A stretch of DNA of 64,000 nt from JAXGQE01 sp040766585 (GCA_040766585.1 JAXGQE010000001.1:186001-250000), one strand, 5' to 3'. Positions 34,524-43,398 are shown, counted from the first letter of the stretch. The notes: a model not told the origin generated them from the letters alone. Translations and numbers: made by a program.

Positions 34524-35495
34524 TTACATATCCAGCACATACACCGTAACTCGACGGCGGCCCACAGCCCATGCATCATCGGCATTGTCAAAACAAAGAT
34601 CAATTCGGTTCCCTTTGATGGCACCACCCACATCAGCGGCGTAAGCAAACCCATACCCTTCCACATAGACCCAAGTCCGCAGTGGAATAACCCGTGGATC
34701 CACTGCAACAAGTCCTTTTCTCGCTTTCATTCCAATGGCGGTGTATCCAGTGGACCAGGCCGGATCACCCCAGTATCCGGTGGCAATCATATCGAGAACC
34801 CGGGTAAACCGAACTGTTTTCCCTTCTCGAGTGATGGTCCCGCCGGTACCAATATGGACAATCTGGTCCACAGGTTTTTGAAGAATTTCTTCATGAATGA
34901 GCTCGTTGCTTACCTCGACCCCATTCTCATATGTTTTAAGGAACGTTTTCCGCACAAGTCCGTCTTTACCTGTCTGAGTGATCTTGGATGTACCCCGATT
35001 CATATGTCCATTGTTTCTCTGGATTGTCTGGAACGCAATGGCAACTTCATAGGAATAGATTTCTTCCGTGACACGAATCACTTCAATTTCAAGCCCTGCT
35101 TCAACCGGAGTGTCGCAGGATGGCAGGATTTTGTCTTTTTCATACAGTACAATCCCGGCATCTTCAACGGCTTCCTGTGCATTGTCAGCGACAACCCAGT
35201 ATTCATTCTCTTGACCATCGCACACAACCCGGACCGGAACCGTTCTTTCCACCAGGATTTCCAGTCCATTTTCCAAGTAAGTTTCTCGACCGGGGAGAAC
35301 ACGATCATGGTCGGCTACTGCGATACCTTCTCTTTCCAAATAAGTTTCAACTGTACCTCCCAAAGCCCTCCCGGTAAGGGTCTGTCCGTCTACAAAGACA
35401 GTAATGTCTTTTCTGGCAGTTATTACCCCAAAGAAGAACATGATCAGCAGCGTGTATGCCATAGCAATTACAGGCCATTTTTGCCTTCTATTCAA
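34524..35495 (-). CDS. YabE-like cell-wall protein with DUF348, G5 and 3D domains
   Basis: The protein has 323 residues from the TTG at 35495, where GGAGGTGATCC lies in front. It has an N-terminal membrane anchor or signal (about 7-25, WPVIAMAYTLLIMFFFGVI), two DUF348 repeats (TVFVDGQTLTGRALGGTVE, RVVCDGQENEYWVV), a G5 domain (VAIAFQTIQRNNGHMNRGTS to TKTYENGVEV-type strand), and a C-terminal 3D domain with YAADVGGAIKGNRIDLCFD, including the conserved aspartates. It resembles resuscitation-promoting-factor-like or lytic transglycosylase-type YabE, acting on peptidoglycan outside the cell. The order tatD...yabE-rsmA follows Bacillus, but a PfkB/BtpA cluster has been inserted between tatD and yabE. 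Confidence 0.9.
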   Translation of the reverse strand: MNRRQKWPVIAMAYTLLIMFFFGVITARKDITVFVDGQTLTGRALGGTVETYLEREGIAVADHDRVLPGRETYLENGLEILVERTVPVRVVCDGQENEYWVVADNAQEAVEDAGIVLYEKDKILPSCDTPVEAGLEIEVIRVTEEIYSYEVAIAFQTIQRNNGHMNRGTSKITQTGKDGLVRKTFLKTYENGVEVSNELIHEEILQKPVDQIVHIGTGGTITREGKTVRFTRVLDMIATGYWGDPAWSTGYTAIGMKARKGLVAVDPRVIPLRTWVYVEGYGFAYAADVGGAIKGNRIDLCFDNADDAWAVGRRRVTVYVLDM

Positions 35496-35606
35496 ATGGA
35501 TCACCTCCATCCATAATTACGTGATCATTCTACAGAAATTAACCTATCCTGTCAAATTGAAGGGCTGGAAATGGGACTGCACTCTCCGACGAAATTATCC
35601 ATCCAC

Positions 35607-36560
35607 TCATTCGGGAATCGGTGTTCCTTTGCATTTTATGTATTCCAGGATTTCAGCGGCCCCCGCGATTCCTCCCCGGGCGCCCATTCGTTCTACGCAG
35701 CGTGTGGCTGCACCAACCGCAAATTGGGCGGCTTTTTCTAGGCTTTCCCATCGATGATACGCGTAGATGAATGCAGCAGAGAAAGTATCCCCTGCGCCGG
35801 TGACATCAATCACATCTGTCTGGATCCCTGGAACCGAGATACAATCGGATTCAGAAAAAACACTGCAACCGTTGCTTCCTTGGGTGATCACCAGGATCCT
35901 GACTCCCGCATCCAGGATTTTTTTAGCCTGCATCTTTTCACTTTCTTCACCCGCCAACGATGAAAAGCCCTTTTCATTCATGAAAAGGATATCAATATGC
36001 CGCAGATACTCCCACTCGGCACCGGCAAAACCATTGACATCCATGTCAAAAACAATCTGGCAGCCGCTCTGGCGGATCTCTTTCAGCAGCTCCAGCGATC
36101 CTTTACCGCCGCATTCAACCGGTTGAAATTCGCATAGCGTAGTATACAGGTAATCGGCTCGTTGAATATTTTCATAAGTTTTCTCTGGCAGATGGATGAC
36201 TTGAATGCCCAGCGTGGGAATAATGACCGTGTGTTCGCCCTCTGCCAGAATGATGATTGTCTTGGAATCGGGAACAGCAGGATCAAAAAGAATCCAGTCG
36301 GTACATACCCCCTGGTTTTCCAAATCCTCGATCAGTCTCCTGCTGATTTCCCCCTCATTCAAAAGTGCACAGAAATGGCTGTCTGCTCCCAGTGCTGCTG
36401 CCATGCAGGCTGCATTGGCAATCATCCCGCCTGGCTGTGACGGTAAACTGTGAACTACAATTTTTTCTTTGAGCCTGGGCCAGTAGGGAGCTTCATAGTA
36501 CTCATCCAGCGCCACATCCCCCAGAAAAAATATCGTTGGCTTTTTTTCTTCTCTGATCAA
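35607..36560 (-). CDS. PfkB-family carbohydrate kinase 1
   Basis: The protein has 317 residues from the TTG at 36560 (AAAGGAGG nine bases upstream); an in-frame start 10 codons earlier lacks this. It is a ribokinase fold: N-terminal FFLGDVALDEYYEAPYWPRL, QPGGMIANAACMAAALGAD (signature 1 with the GG hinge), ILFMNEKGFSSLAGEESEK, and signature 2 DVTGAGDTFSAAF (252-264) with the catalytic Asp258 in place. It phosphorylates a sugar or nucleoside alcohol with ATP; the substrate is unknown. It is divergent from the second PfkB gene with about 120 bases between them. A shared control region is likely, though I see no clear operator. Confidence 0.88.
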   Translation of the reverse strand: MIREEKKPTIFFLGDVALDEYYEAPYWPRLKEKIVVHSLPSQPGGMIANAACMAAALGADSHFCALLNEGEISRRLIEDLENQGVCTDWILFDPAVPDSKTIIILAEGEHTVIIPTLGIQVIHLPEKTYENIQRADYLYTTLCEFQPVECGGKGSLELLKEIRQSGCQIVFDMDVNGFAGAEWEYLRHIDILFMNEKGFSSLAGEESEKMQAKKILDAGVRILVITQGSNGCSVFSESDCISVPGIQTDVIDVTGAGDTFSAAFIYAYHRWESLEKAAQFAVGAATRCVERMGARGGIAGAAEILEYIKCKGTPIPE

Positions 36561-36681
36561 TTCTACCAGCCTCCTTTGGCGTCCGTGCAAGCATCAAGAG
36601 GAGATGACCGCTCCAAGTCGAATATGGACCATACGATAGTTGATTATCCGGGCATTCCCCAATTCATCCATGGAGGTTATT

Positions 36682-37614
36682 ATGGAATACATCGTAGCCG
36701 GCCCCACCATCGTCAACGATATTATCGAATACAGCGGCCGTACCATCCGAAACGTGTTGGGCGGCTCTGTCTACTGTGTATCGGGATTGCTGTTGTGGAG
36801 TCCCCACATCATCTATATCAGCAAAGTTGGCCCTGATTTTTCGGATTTCTACGGTGATTACATGAGAAACAACGGCATCTCTTATGAAGGTATTACATAT
36901 CCCCTTGTTCACACGCACTATTCAACACTGATCTATGATCAAGACGGGAACTATCGAGAGGTTTCAAAGTATCCCCATGAAGATGCTGCCGCATACCCGG
37001 CCAGCCGAATCCGTGCTGCAGATATTGCTCGATGCTGTTCCTCAAACACCCGGGGCATTTATCTGGAGGCCAATGAAGATGAAGTCATTTGGTCAGAGCT
37101 ATCTGTCATTCGCGCCAAAACCGACGCTCCGATCCTGTGGGAAATCCCCGCTGACTCATTATCTAATTCGCCGCGAAGAGCCAAAACCCTCGATATCATC
37201 CAATCGACTGATTTGTTTTCGCTGAGTGTAACCGAAGGGAAACAGCTGTTTGAAACCCAGGAAGAAGACCATGTTATTGAAAAACTGCAGAAACTGCATG
37301 GTCCTTGCTTTCTTCGCGCTGGAGCCAGGGGATCCTATTGGGTGACCCAACACAGCGTTGATTTTGCCCCCAGCGTTACTGTGGGACCGGCAGTTGACCA
37401 GACTGGCTGCGGCAATGCGTCCACAGCCGCCTCTCTGTTCGCATTTGCAGAAGGATACAGCCAAAAAGCCATACCCATGGCAGCCAACATTTCTGCTGCT
37501 TTCAATATCCTCCAGTATGGCCCCCGCATGATCATCCGGGAATCGGATCGAAACCATGCCCAGCAGCTGCTGAAAAATTTCATCGACAAAAAAGGAGGTT
37601 GCGCCCATGAATGA
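36682..37614 (+). CDS. PfkB-family protein 2 with substituted catalytic Asp
   Basis: The protein has 310 residues from the ATG at 36682 (GGAGGTTATT upstream). It has a ribokinase-like fold: YIVAGPTIVNDIIEYSGRTI, VLGGSVYCVSGLLLWSPHI (27-28 GG), SLSVTEGKQLFETQEEDHV, and CFLRAGARGSYWV. The second signature reads DQTGCGNASTAASLFAFAEG (239-258): the usual DTxGAGD is changed so that Asn245 stands where the catalytic base normally is. The rest of the fold looks intact. It may be an inactive or altered kinase, a binding or regulatory partner, or a family with a shifted base. It overlaps the BtpA gene by 8 bases. Confidence 0.82.
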   Translation: MEYIVAGPTIVNDIIEYSGRTIRNVLGGSVYCVSGLLLWSPHIIYISKVGPDFSDFYGDYMRNNGISYEGITYPLVHTHYSTLIYDQDGNYREVSKYPHEDAAAYPASRIRAADIARCCSSNTRGIYLEANEDEVIWSELSVIRAKTDAPILWEIPADSLSNSPRRAKTLDIIQSTDLFSLSVTEGKQLFETQEEDHVIEKLQKLHGPCFLRAGARGSYWVTQHSVDFAPSVTVGPAVDQTGCGNASTAASLFAFAEGYSQKAIPMAANISAAFNILQYGPRMIIRESDRNHAQQLLKNFIDKKGGCAHE

Positions 37615-38377
37615 GCATCAGCATCTTGGTTTTCTCAGTAAATTCAAACACCCCAAACCGATTCTAGCCATGATTCACCTGAAAGGAGAGTCAAAATCAG
37701 AAAAACTAGATTTAGCCAAAAGGGAAATTGATATCCTGATGGATAACGGGATGGATGCAGTTATTGTGGAAAACTACTTCGGCACTCCCGATGATATGGA
37801 AATGGTCCTGGAGTATATTGTGGATCAGAGAAGTCATATCTGCTATGGAATCAATGTCCTGGACGATGATCCGCGTGCTTTTGAAATGGCTCGCCGCTAC
37901 AATGCTCACTTTCTGCAGCTGGACTCTGTGGCTGGACATTTGACGCCCAGCGACGACTCAACTTTTGATTCCTTTATCCGTGCTGAACGGGATCGAACCT
38001 CGTCGTATGTTTTGGGAGGCGTGCGATTCAAGTACCAGCCCTATTTGTCCGGAAGAACACTCTCTGAAGATCTGACCATCGGTTCAGCTCGCTGCGATGC
38101 CATCGTTGTTACCGGTGATGCGACGGGCGCAGAAACGGATCTGGACAAAATCCGTCAGTTTAGAAAAATCATCGGTCCCGACTTTCCTCTCATCGTCGGT
38201 GCCGGATTAACCGCTGAAAACTGCCGAGAAAAGCTGATGATTGCAGACGGAGGAATCATCGGAAGCTATCTGAAAGACAACCATAAAGACCATGGCATTG
38301 TTTTCGCCGACCATGTGATCTCTTTTATGAAGGAAGTAAAAAGGATTCGTGAATATGCAGAGTCCCGAGAGGATTAA
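37607..38377 (+). CDS. BtpA/SgcQ-family TIM-barrel protein
   Basis: The protein has 256 residues. Family features are KPILAMIHLKGESKSEKLDL, AVIVENYFGTPDDMEMVLEY, GINVLDDDPRAFEMARRYNA, CDAIVVTGDATGAETDLDKI, FPLIVGAGLTAENCREKLM and GGIIGSYLKDN. BtpA was named for photosystem I assembly in cyanobacteria and SgcQ for a sugar operon in Escherichia coli; the enzymatic reaction is not established to my knowledge. It is translationally coupled to the PfkB-like gene upstream (8-base overlap, AAAGGAGG inside that gene), so the two products probably act together. A phosphorylated sugar or nucleoside substrate is inferred. Confidence 0.85.
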   Translation: MNEHQHLGFLSKFKHPKPILAMIHLKGESKSEKLDLAKREIDILMDNGMDAVIVENYFGTPDDMEMVLEYIVDQRSHICYGINVLDDDPRAFEMARRYNAHFLQLDSVAGHLTPSDDSTFDSFIRAERDRTSSYVLGGVRFKYQPYLSGRTLSEDLTIGSARCDAIVVTGDATGAETDLDKIRQFRKIIGPDFPLIVGAGLTAENCREKLMIADGGIIGSYLKDNHKDHGIVFADHVISFMKEVKRIREYAESRED

Positions 38378-38394
38378 CCTCCCGGGACTTGTTT

Positions 38395-39165
38395 TTACTG
38401 CTTCAGATTAAAAACACTGACTGTATTTCGATAAGTTTCCTCTGCCACCTGATCATACGGTATCCCTTTGAGTTCTGCGATTTTTTCTGCAACGAATTTC
38501 ACATAAGCCGGCTCATTTCTCTTCCCCCGGTGAGGGACCGGAGCCAAATACGGACAATCCGTTTCCACCAGGAGCCGGTCTTTGGGGATGTAGCGGGCAA
38601 CATCCTGCAGCCTGGGAGCATTCTTAAATGTGACCGGTCCGGCTATGGAAATGTGAAAACCCAGATCCATGCACTGTCGAGCTGTCTCCTTGCTTCCTGA
38701 AAAGCAGTGCATCACTCCGCCGTTTTGTCCGGCATTCTCCTCCTTGATCATGGTCAGCACATCCAGGTGCGCATCCCGGTCATGAATGACAATCGGCTTC
38801 TTCAATTGTCTGGCCAGATGGATCTGCCTTCGAAACACCTCTTTTTGCACATCTTTGGGAGAAAGATTTCGATAGTAGTCCAATCCCATCTCACCAATGG
38901 CCGCCACACAGGATTCACGGCCAATTGCCTCCAAATGCGCCCAGTCGCTTTCGCGGACCTTTGCCGCATCATGGGGATGGAATCCGACCACGGCCGATAT
39001 TTGCGGAAACGCTTTGGCTAAAGAAACAGCTCGTCGAGATGATGTCAGATCAAATCCCACATTCATGATTCGGACCACATCATTCTCTTTCGCCCGCTTC
39101 AGCATATCCTCAAAATCATCTTCAAATTCTTCCAGATCAATATGGGCATGGCTATCAATCAGCAT
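38395..39165 (-). CDS. tatD: TatD-family metal-dependent DNase/hydrolase
   Basis: The protein has 256 residues. Metal-site motifs are LIDSHAHIDLEEFEDDFED (HxH), AAIGEMGLDYYRN (Glu), PIVIHDRDAHLDVLTM, VMHCFSGSKETARQ and VETDCPYLAPVPHRGKRNEP (Asp). TatD enzymes are 3'-5' nucleases acting on DNA or RNA. The gene is 30 bases after metG, the usual Firmicute metG-tatD pairing. It converges with the BtpA gene. Confidence 0.93.
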   Translation of the reverse strand: MLIDSHAHIDLEEFEDDFEDMLKRAKENDVVRIMNVGFDLTSSRRAVSLAKAFPQISAVVGFHPHDAAKVRESDWAHLEAIGRESCVAAIGEMGLDYYRNLSPKDVQKEVFRRQIHLARQLKKPIVIHDRDAHLDVLTMIKEENAGQNGGVMHCFSGSKETARQCMDLGFHISIAGPVTFKNAPRLQDVARYIPKDRLLVETDCPYLAPVPHRGKRNEPAYVKFVAEKIAELKGIPYDQVAEETYRNTVSVFNLKQ

Positions 39166-39195
39166 CCGTTTCCCTCCAGATTTGGCTTTTTCGAT

Positions 39196-41124
39196 CTAGG
39201 TCAGCTTGTATCCGCTCTGTATTTCCCGGTCTGTCGTGGCCAGAGTCAGATAGCTGTCATCCGGCTCTGATGCGGCCAGCAGCATCCCTTTGGATTCTAA
39301 ACCGAAAATTTTAGCGGGCTTCAGATTGGCCAGAACGATGATTCTCGTTCCGATCAGGTCTTTGGGATCATAAAAATCAGCTATGCCGGATATGATTTGT
39401 CTCTTTTCGTCGCCGATTTCGACCTCCAGGCGCAGGAGCTTATCCGAATTGGGGACTTTTTCAACATGGATTACTTTGGCTACCCTCAAATCCATCCGTC
39501 TGAATTCGTCGATGGTGACCATATTTGAATCACCGTCTTTTTCTTCACTGCTCTTTGTTGGTTCATTTTTCTTTTTCTCTGCTTTTTCTGTCTCAATCCG
39601 CGGGAATATTGGATTCCCTTTGGCCACCTTGATCCCGGCAGGAAGTTTCCCCCATGATTCTATGCTGTCCCAGGTGTGGAGTTCTGAGTTCTTGACGATT
39701 CCCAGCTGACGATGGATCTTCAGGGGAGTAGTCGGCATATGGGGACTGATCAGCACCGATACAATTCGCAGCGACTCTGCCAGATTATATAGGATCGTTC
39801 CTAGCCTGCCCTTCTTCTCCTCATCCCGGGCCAGGATCCAGGGGGTTGTTTCATCAATATATTTATTGGCTCGCCCAATAAATTTCCAGACAGATGTCAA
39901 TGCTGTGCTAAATTCCAGCTTTTCCATGGCCGAATCGCTCTCTTGGATGGTCTGTTCTGCCAGGCGAATCAGTTCGTCATCGATTTCTTCCTTACAAAGA
40001 GGCTCGGGAACAATACCGTCAAAATATCGCTCAATCATGGCTACAGTTCTGCTCAGCAGATTCCCCAGATCATTGGCCAGATCTGAATTAATCCGATTGA
40101 TTAAGGCCTCTTCTGAATAGAATCCGTCCGAGCCGAATGCAACTTCCCGCAGCAGATAGTATCGGACTGCATCCACACCGTACTTATCGATCAAAACCAG
40201 CGGGTCAATCACATTTCCTTTTGATTTGGACATCTTGCCGCCTTCGAGAACCAGCCAGCCGTGACCGAAAACTTTTTTGGGCAGCTCGATGCCTGCTGCC
40301 ATGAGGATGATGGGCCAGATGATGGTATGGAAACGGACAATTTCCTTGCCCACCAGATGCACATCGGCAGGCCAGTAGTGATTGAATTTTTCCTCATCGC
40401 TTCCGTAGCCAATGGCCGAAATATAGTTTGTCAGGGCATCAAACCAAACATAAACAACATGCTTGTCGTCAAAACTAACCGGAATTCCCCAGTCAAAAGT
40501 GGTCCGGGATACGCACAAATCTTCCAGTCCGCTTTTTATGAAACTAATCATTTCATTTCTTCTTGATGTGGGTTGAATGAATTCAGGGTTGTCTTCAATA
40601 TACTGGAGCAGCTGATCTGCATATTTGGACATACGGAAAAAATAGCTTTCCTCACGGACCCACTCGGTGGAACGCCCGCAGTCTGGACAATTCTTGCCGT
40701 CTTCAAGCTGCCGTTCCGACCAGAATGCTTCGCACGGTACACAATACCATCCTTCATAATAGTCCTTATAAATATCGCCTTTTTCATAAATCTTTTTGAA
40801 GATGTCTTGAACCACCTGGATGTGTCTTTCTTCGGTAGTGCGGATAAAATCATCGTTGGAAATGTACAGACGGTCCCATAGATATTTGATTTTCGCGACT
40901 ACTTCATCGACAAATTCGATGGGCTCTTTTCCTGCTTCTTCTGCTTTTCGCTGAATTTTTTGACCGTGCTCATCCGTACCCGTCAGAAACAGGACATCAA
41001 ATCCCTTTTGTCTCTTAAAGCGGGAAATGGCATCTGCAGCGACTGTGGTGTATGCGTGGCCGATGTGAAGATCACTGCTGGGATAATAAATGGGCGTCGA
41101 GATGTAAAATGTGTCTTTACTCAT
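39196..41124 (-). CDS. metG: Methionyl-tRNA synthetase
   Basis: The protein has 642 residues. HIGH region YYPSSDLHIGHAYTTVAADA, zinc knuckle VPCEAFWSERQLEDGKNCPD with CxxC pairs, KMSKS region LEGGKMSKSKGNVIDPL, an anticodon-binding helical domain, and a C-terminal tRNA-binding (EMAP/Trbp111-like) domain from FRRMDLRVAKVIHVEKVPNS to KGMLLAASEPDDSY. It charges tRNA-Met and tRNA-fMet. The ATG has GGGAGG eight bases upstream and is preceded by a T-box leader with an ATG specifier, so expression responds to uncharged tRNA-Met. Confidence 0.97.
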   Translation of the reverse strand: MSKDTFYISTPIYYPSSDLHIGHAYTTVAADAISRFKRQKGFDVLFLTGTDEHGQKIQRKAEEAGKEPIEFVDEVVAKIKYLWDRLYISNDDFIRTTEERHIQVVQDIFKKIYEKGDIYKDYYEGWYCVPCEAFWSERQLEDGKNCPDCGRSTEWVREESYFFRMSKYADQLLQYIEDNPEFIQPTSRRNEMISFIKSGLEDLCVSRTTFDWGIPVSFDDKHVVYVWFDALTNYISAIGYGSDEEKFNHYWPADVHLVGKEIVRFHTIIWPIILMAAGIELPKKVFGHGWLVLEGGKMSKSKGNVIDPLVLIDKYGVDAVRYYLLREVAFGSDGFYSEEALINRINSDLANDLGNLLSRTVAMIERYFDGIVPEPLCKEEIDDELIRLAEQTIQESDSAMEKLEFSTALTSVWKFIGRANKYIDETTPWILARDEEKKGRLGTILYNLAESLRIVSVLISPHMPTTPLKIHRQLGIVKNSELHTWDSIESWGKLPAGIKVAKGNPIFPRIETEKAEKKKNEPTKSSEEKDGDSNMVTIDEFRRMDLRVAKVIHVEKVPNSDKLLRLEVEIGDEKRQIISGIADFYDPKDLIGTRIIVLANLKPAKIFGLESKGMLLAASEPDDSYLTLATTDREIQSGYKLT

Positions 41125-41151
41125 TGCATTACCTCCCTGTTTACATAAAAT

Positions 41152-41446
41152 AAAACTCTCCCCCTACAGACCAGGGGCGGAGAGTTCTTTTCCGCGGTAC
41201 CACCCTTTTTCACAGACGTTTCGCAACATCTGCCTTAGCAGGTACAGAGCTTCGCTCGATACCCCGGCACTTTAACGGGTACCTGACATCCGTCACGGCT
41301 TACTAGAGATCGTTCAGCCTGCAGCTCCAGAGCCATATTCAATACATTTCCCCAATACCGGCTTTCACCTTCTCCGGCTCTCTGGAATTGGCTACTGTGT
41401 ATTTACTCGCCTCTTTCATTGCCTTTTATGGATCATATGATTGATT
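41152..41446 (-). promoter_or_regulatory. T-box riboswitch leader of metG (Met specifier)
   Basis: About 295 nt between promoter and metG. The T-box sequence AGGGTGGTACCGCGG is at 41193-41207 on the minus strand. Its TGGT can pair with ACCA, which matches the A discriminator of both Met tRNAs in this window. Stem I runs from AGAGAGCCGGAGAAGGTG to ATTGAATATGGCTCT, with the specifier ATG at 41335-41337. The terminator is AACTCTCCGCCCC (arm), loop, GGGGGAGAGTT followed by TTATTTT (41152-41187). The antiterminator forms from the T-box region when uncharged tRNA binds. Confidence 0.92.
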
Positions 41447-41452
41447 TCATAA

Positions 41453-41481
41453 ATATATCAAATGATTTCAGGATTGTCAAG
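41453..41481 (-). promoter_or_regulatory. Promoter of the metG T-box leader
   Basis: On the minus strand, TTGACA (41476-41481), 17-base spacer, TATATT (41453-41458). A start site near 41446 puts the T-box stem I at the 5' end of the transcript. Confidence 0.85.
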
Positions 41482-41851
41482 GCACCGCCCGCTTGCTCCA
41501 CAATGCGTTACAGGATCCTCTTTCTCATGCATCCACCATAGATATCCGAATGCAGGCTGTCTTCAGGAGGCCCTTGCTTTTTCATTATTGGATACGGAGC
41601 CGCTTCTAAATATAGCGTTGAAACTCCACCGTTCTTTCTCAGGGCATCAGCCCGGTCTTTGTGAGACCTATCGCATTTTTCGACAAACTGGCACCCAATG
41701 CGTTTTCTTATCCTTCCATTTAATTTGACTACAGTTTCACTGAAAGCATTCAGTTAGAAAGTTTCTCTTAAATAAAACCGTTGATATTGAATGGTTTTTA
41801 CTTTCGATATAAAATTTCATCAATATATTTTTAATAATTAACAATAAATGG
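41482..41851. other. Intergenic region between metG and abrB promoters
   Basis: About 370 bases with no credible coding frame or recognised RNA. The part nearest abrB (41760-41850) is very AT-rich, with A/T tracts that may bend DNA upstream of the abrB promoter. Confidence 0.5.
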
Positions 41852-41880
41852 TTGACTTATTCTGGCATTTTTGGTATAGT
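41852..41880 (+). promoter_or_regulatory. abrB promoter
   Basis: TTGACT (41852-41857), 17-base spacer, TATAGT (41875-41880), about 48 bases before the abrB ATG. AT-rich upstream sequence could be an UP element or an autoregulatory AbrB site. Confidence 0.85.
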
Positions 41881-41928
41881 TTATTTGAGAATAATATGTC
41901 GAAAATTGTAGATTATGGGGGAGATAAT

Positions 41929-42174
41929 ATGAAGTCAACCGGTATTGTTCGTAAGGTCGATGAGTTAGGCCGTGTAGTTATCCCGATCGAGCTGCGCAGA
42001 ACCATGAACATTGAGGAAAAAGATGCGCTGGAAATCTATGTGGATGGGGATAAGATCATCTTAAAGAAATATGAACCTGCATGTATTTTCTGCGGTAATG
42101 CAGACGAGATTGAAAATTATCGCGGAAAGAACATCTGCAAAGACTGCATGAAAATCCTGGCAGAAAAAGCATAA
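41929..42174 (+). CDS. abrB: AbrB-family transition-state regulator with C-terminal zinc ribbon
   Basis: The protein has 81 residues from the ATG at 41929 (GGGGGAGATAAT upstream). The N-terminal swapped-hairpin DNA-binding domain reads TGIVRKVDELGRVVIPIELR and NIEEKDALEIYVDGDKIILK. The C-terminal part has CxxC...CxxC (ACIFCGNADEI, GKNICKDCM), which probably binds zinc; this arrangement is frequent in Clostridia AbrB/Abh proteins. It is the only plus-strand core gene in this part of the window. In Bacillus, abrB lies at the equivalent position between rsmI (yabC) and metS. Confidence 0.93.
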   Translation: MKSTGIVRKVDELGRVVIPIELRRTMNIEEKDALEIYVDGDKIILKKYEPACIFCGNADEIENYRGKNICKDCMKILAEKA

Positions 42175-42180
42175 GGTCGT

Positions 42181-43398
42181 TTATTCAAATGTTGTTTGCG
42201 CACACTGTCTGTTTACAAGGCAGTGTGTTTTTTTTTCGAACTCACGACGAATTTGACTGTATAGTTCTTGGTCCTCTCGAATATCCATTACTGTCAGCAC
42301 CATTGCCAAAACGGAAGCGCGAATGGCTCTTTTTGCCTCGTCCATCACGCTGAAATCCGCAAATTCCTGGGTATGGGCCTGGAGCCACTCAGGTCCGATT
42401 CTAATGGAAGGATGAATGGTCGGGACAACCTGACTGACGTTTCCTACATCGGTAGAACCGCCGCGGTAGTTTTCGGCTACTTGGCTTACATCGTATCCAA
42501 GATCCTGCAAGTGTCTGGAAAAAACATCTCCCATCACCCGGTTGTTAACCATCGCTTCAAACAGCGGCTCATAATGGTGGAAATCCACTTCTGCGCCTGT
42601 TGCCAATGCCGCACCCTGTGCGCAGTTTTTTACTTTTTCAATAACAGTTTCCAGGTATCGGCTGTCCGCTGCACGAATGCTGAATCGTCCAACGGCTCGG
42701 TCAGGGACAATATTGGGAGCTGTGCCGCCGTCCGTTATGATCCCTGGAATTCGGACATCGTCTCGCAAATGATTCTTCAGGGCTCGTATAGCGATATAGG
42801 TTTCGATCATGGCATCCAGAGCGTTGATCCCCTCCTGGGGAGCAGCGGCTGCATGAGCTGCTTTTCCGCTAAAACGGATTTCCAATGGATGGGATGCCAG
42901 TGAGCTGCCGCCAACCGTTGTTCGATTGGCAGAATGAACAGACATGGCCAGATGTATCCCAGCAAAAACCCCTTCATTCACCATGAATATCTTCCCACCG
43001 ATTGTCTCTTCTGCCGGCGTGCCCAATACAATAATCCTGCCGCCCTGGCCTTGAAGCAGTCGTTTCAGCAGTATGGCTGCACCCAGGGAGGAAGCCGCCA
43101 TATTGTTGTGACCGCATCCATGTCCGATCTTCGGCAGCGCATCGTACTCTGCCATAAACCCGATCGCAAGCCCTTCTCCGCCTAAGTTGGACGTCGCGGT
43201 GAACGCAGTAGGCAGTCCTCCAGATCCTTTCTGGATATGAAATCCTTCTGCTTCCAGAATACCCGTCAGTTTCTCCACTGCCGAAAATTCTTCTCCTCCC
43301 AGTTCAGGGTGTTCATGAAGCCACTGGTTGATTTCAAACAGTTCTCCTTCGATGGTATCCAGTATGCCGATGGCTTTTCCCTTAACCTCCGGGTTCAC
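42181..43398 (-). CDS. M20-family amidohydrolase / peptidase (M20D)
   Basis: The protein has 405 residues with a GTG start behind AAAGGAGGGG. Motifs are LHEHPELGGEEFSAVEKL, FMAEYDALPKIGHGCGHNNM (metal His/Asp region), LGTPAEETIGGKIFM (general base Glu), AHAAAAPQEGINALDAMIE in the dimerisation domain, and GGSTDVGNVSQVVPTIHPSI. It resembles PM20D2/aminobenzoyl-glutamate-hydrolase-type enzymes that cleave amide bonds of N-acyl or dipeptide substrates; the exact substrate is unknown. Its last codons overlap the abrB terminator on the other strand. Confidence 0.88.
   Translation of the reverse strand: MNPEVKGKAIGILDTIEGELFEINQWLHEHPELGGEEFSAVEKLTGILEAEGFHIQKGSGGLPTAFTATSNLGGEGLAIGFMAEYDALPKIGHGCGHNNMAASSLGAAILLKRLLQGQGGRIIVLGTPAEETIGGKIFMVNEGVFAGIHLAMSVHSANRTTVGGSSLASHPLEIRFSGKAAHAAAAPQEGINALDAMIETYIAIRALKNHLRDDVRIPGIITDGGTAPNIVPDRAVGRFSIRAADSRYLETVIEKVKNCAQGAALATGAEVDFHHYEPLFEAMVNNRVMGDVFSRHLQDLGYDVSQVAENYRGGSTDVGNVSQVVPTIHPSIRIGPEWLQAHTQEFADFSVMDEAKRAIRASVLAMVLTVMDIREDQELYSQIRREFEKKTHCLVNRQCAQTTFE
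42201..42236 (+). terminator. abrB terminator, inside the 3' end of the M20 peptidase gene
   Basis: CACACTG (42201-42207), 13-base loop, CAGTGTG (42221-42227), and nine T. The hairpin is encoded within the last codons of the convergent peptidase gene. Confidence 0.85.

Noticed and set aside
34404..35516. Plus-strand open frame across rsmA and the YabE-like gene
   Set aside because: It crosses two genuine minus-strand genes and resembles neither a family nor normal codon use.
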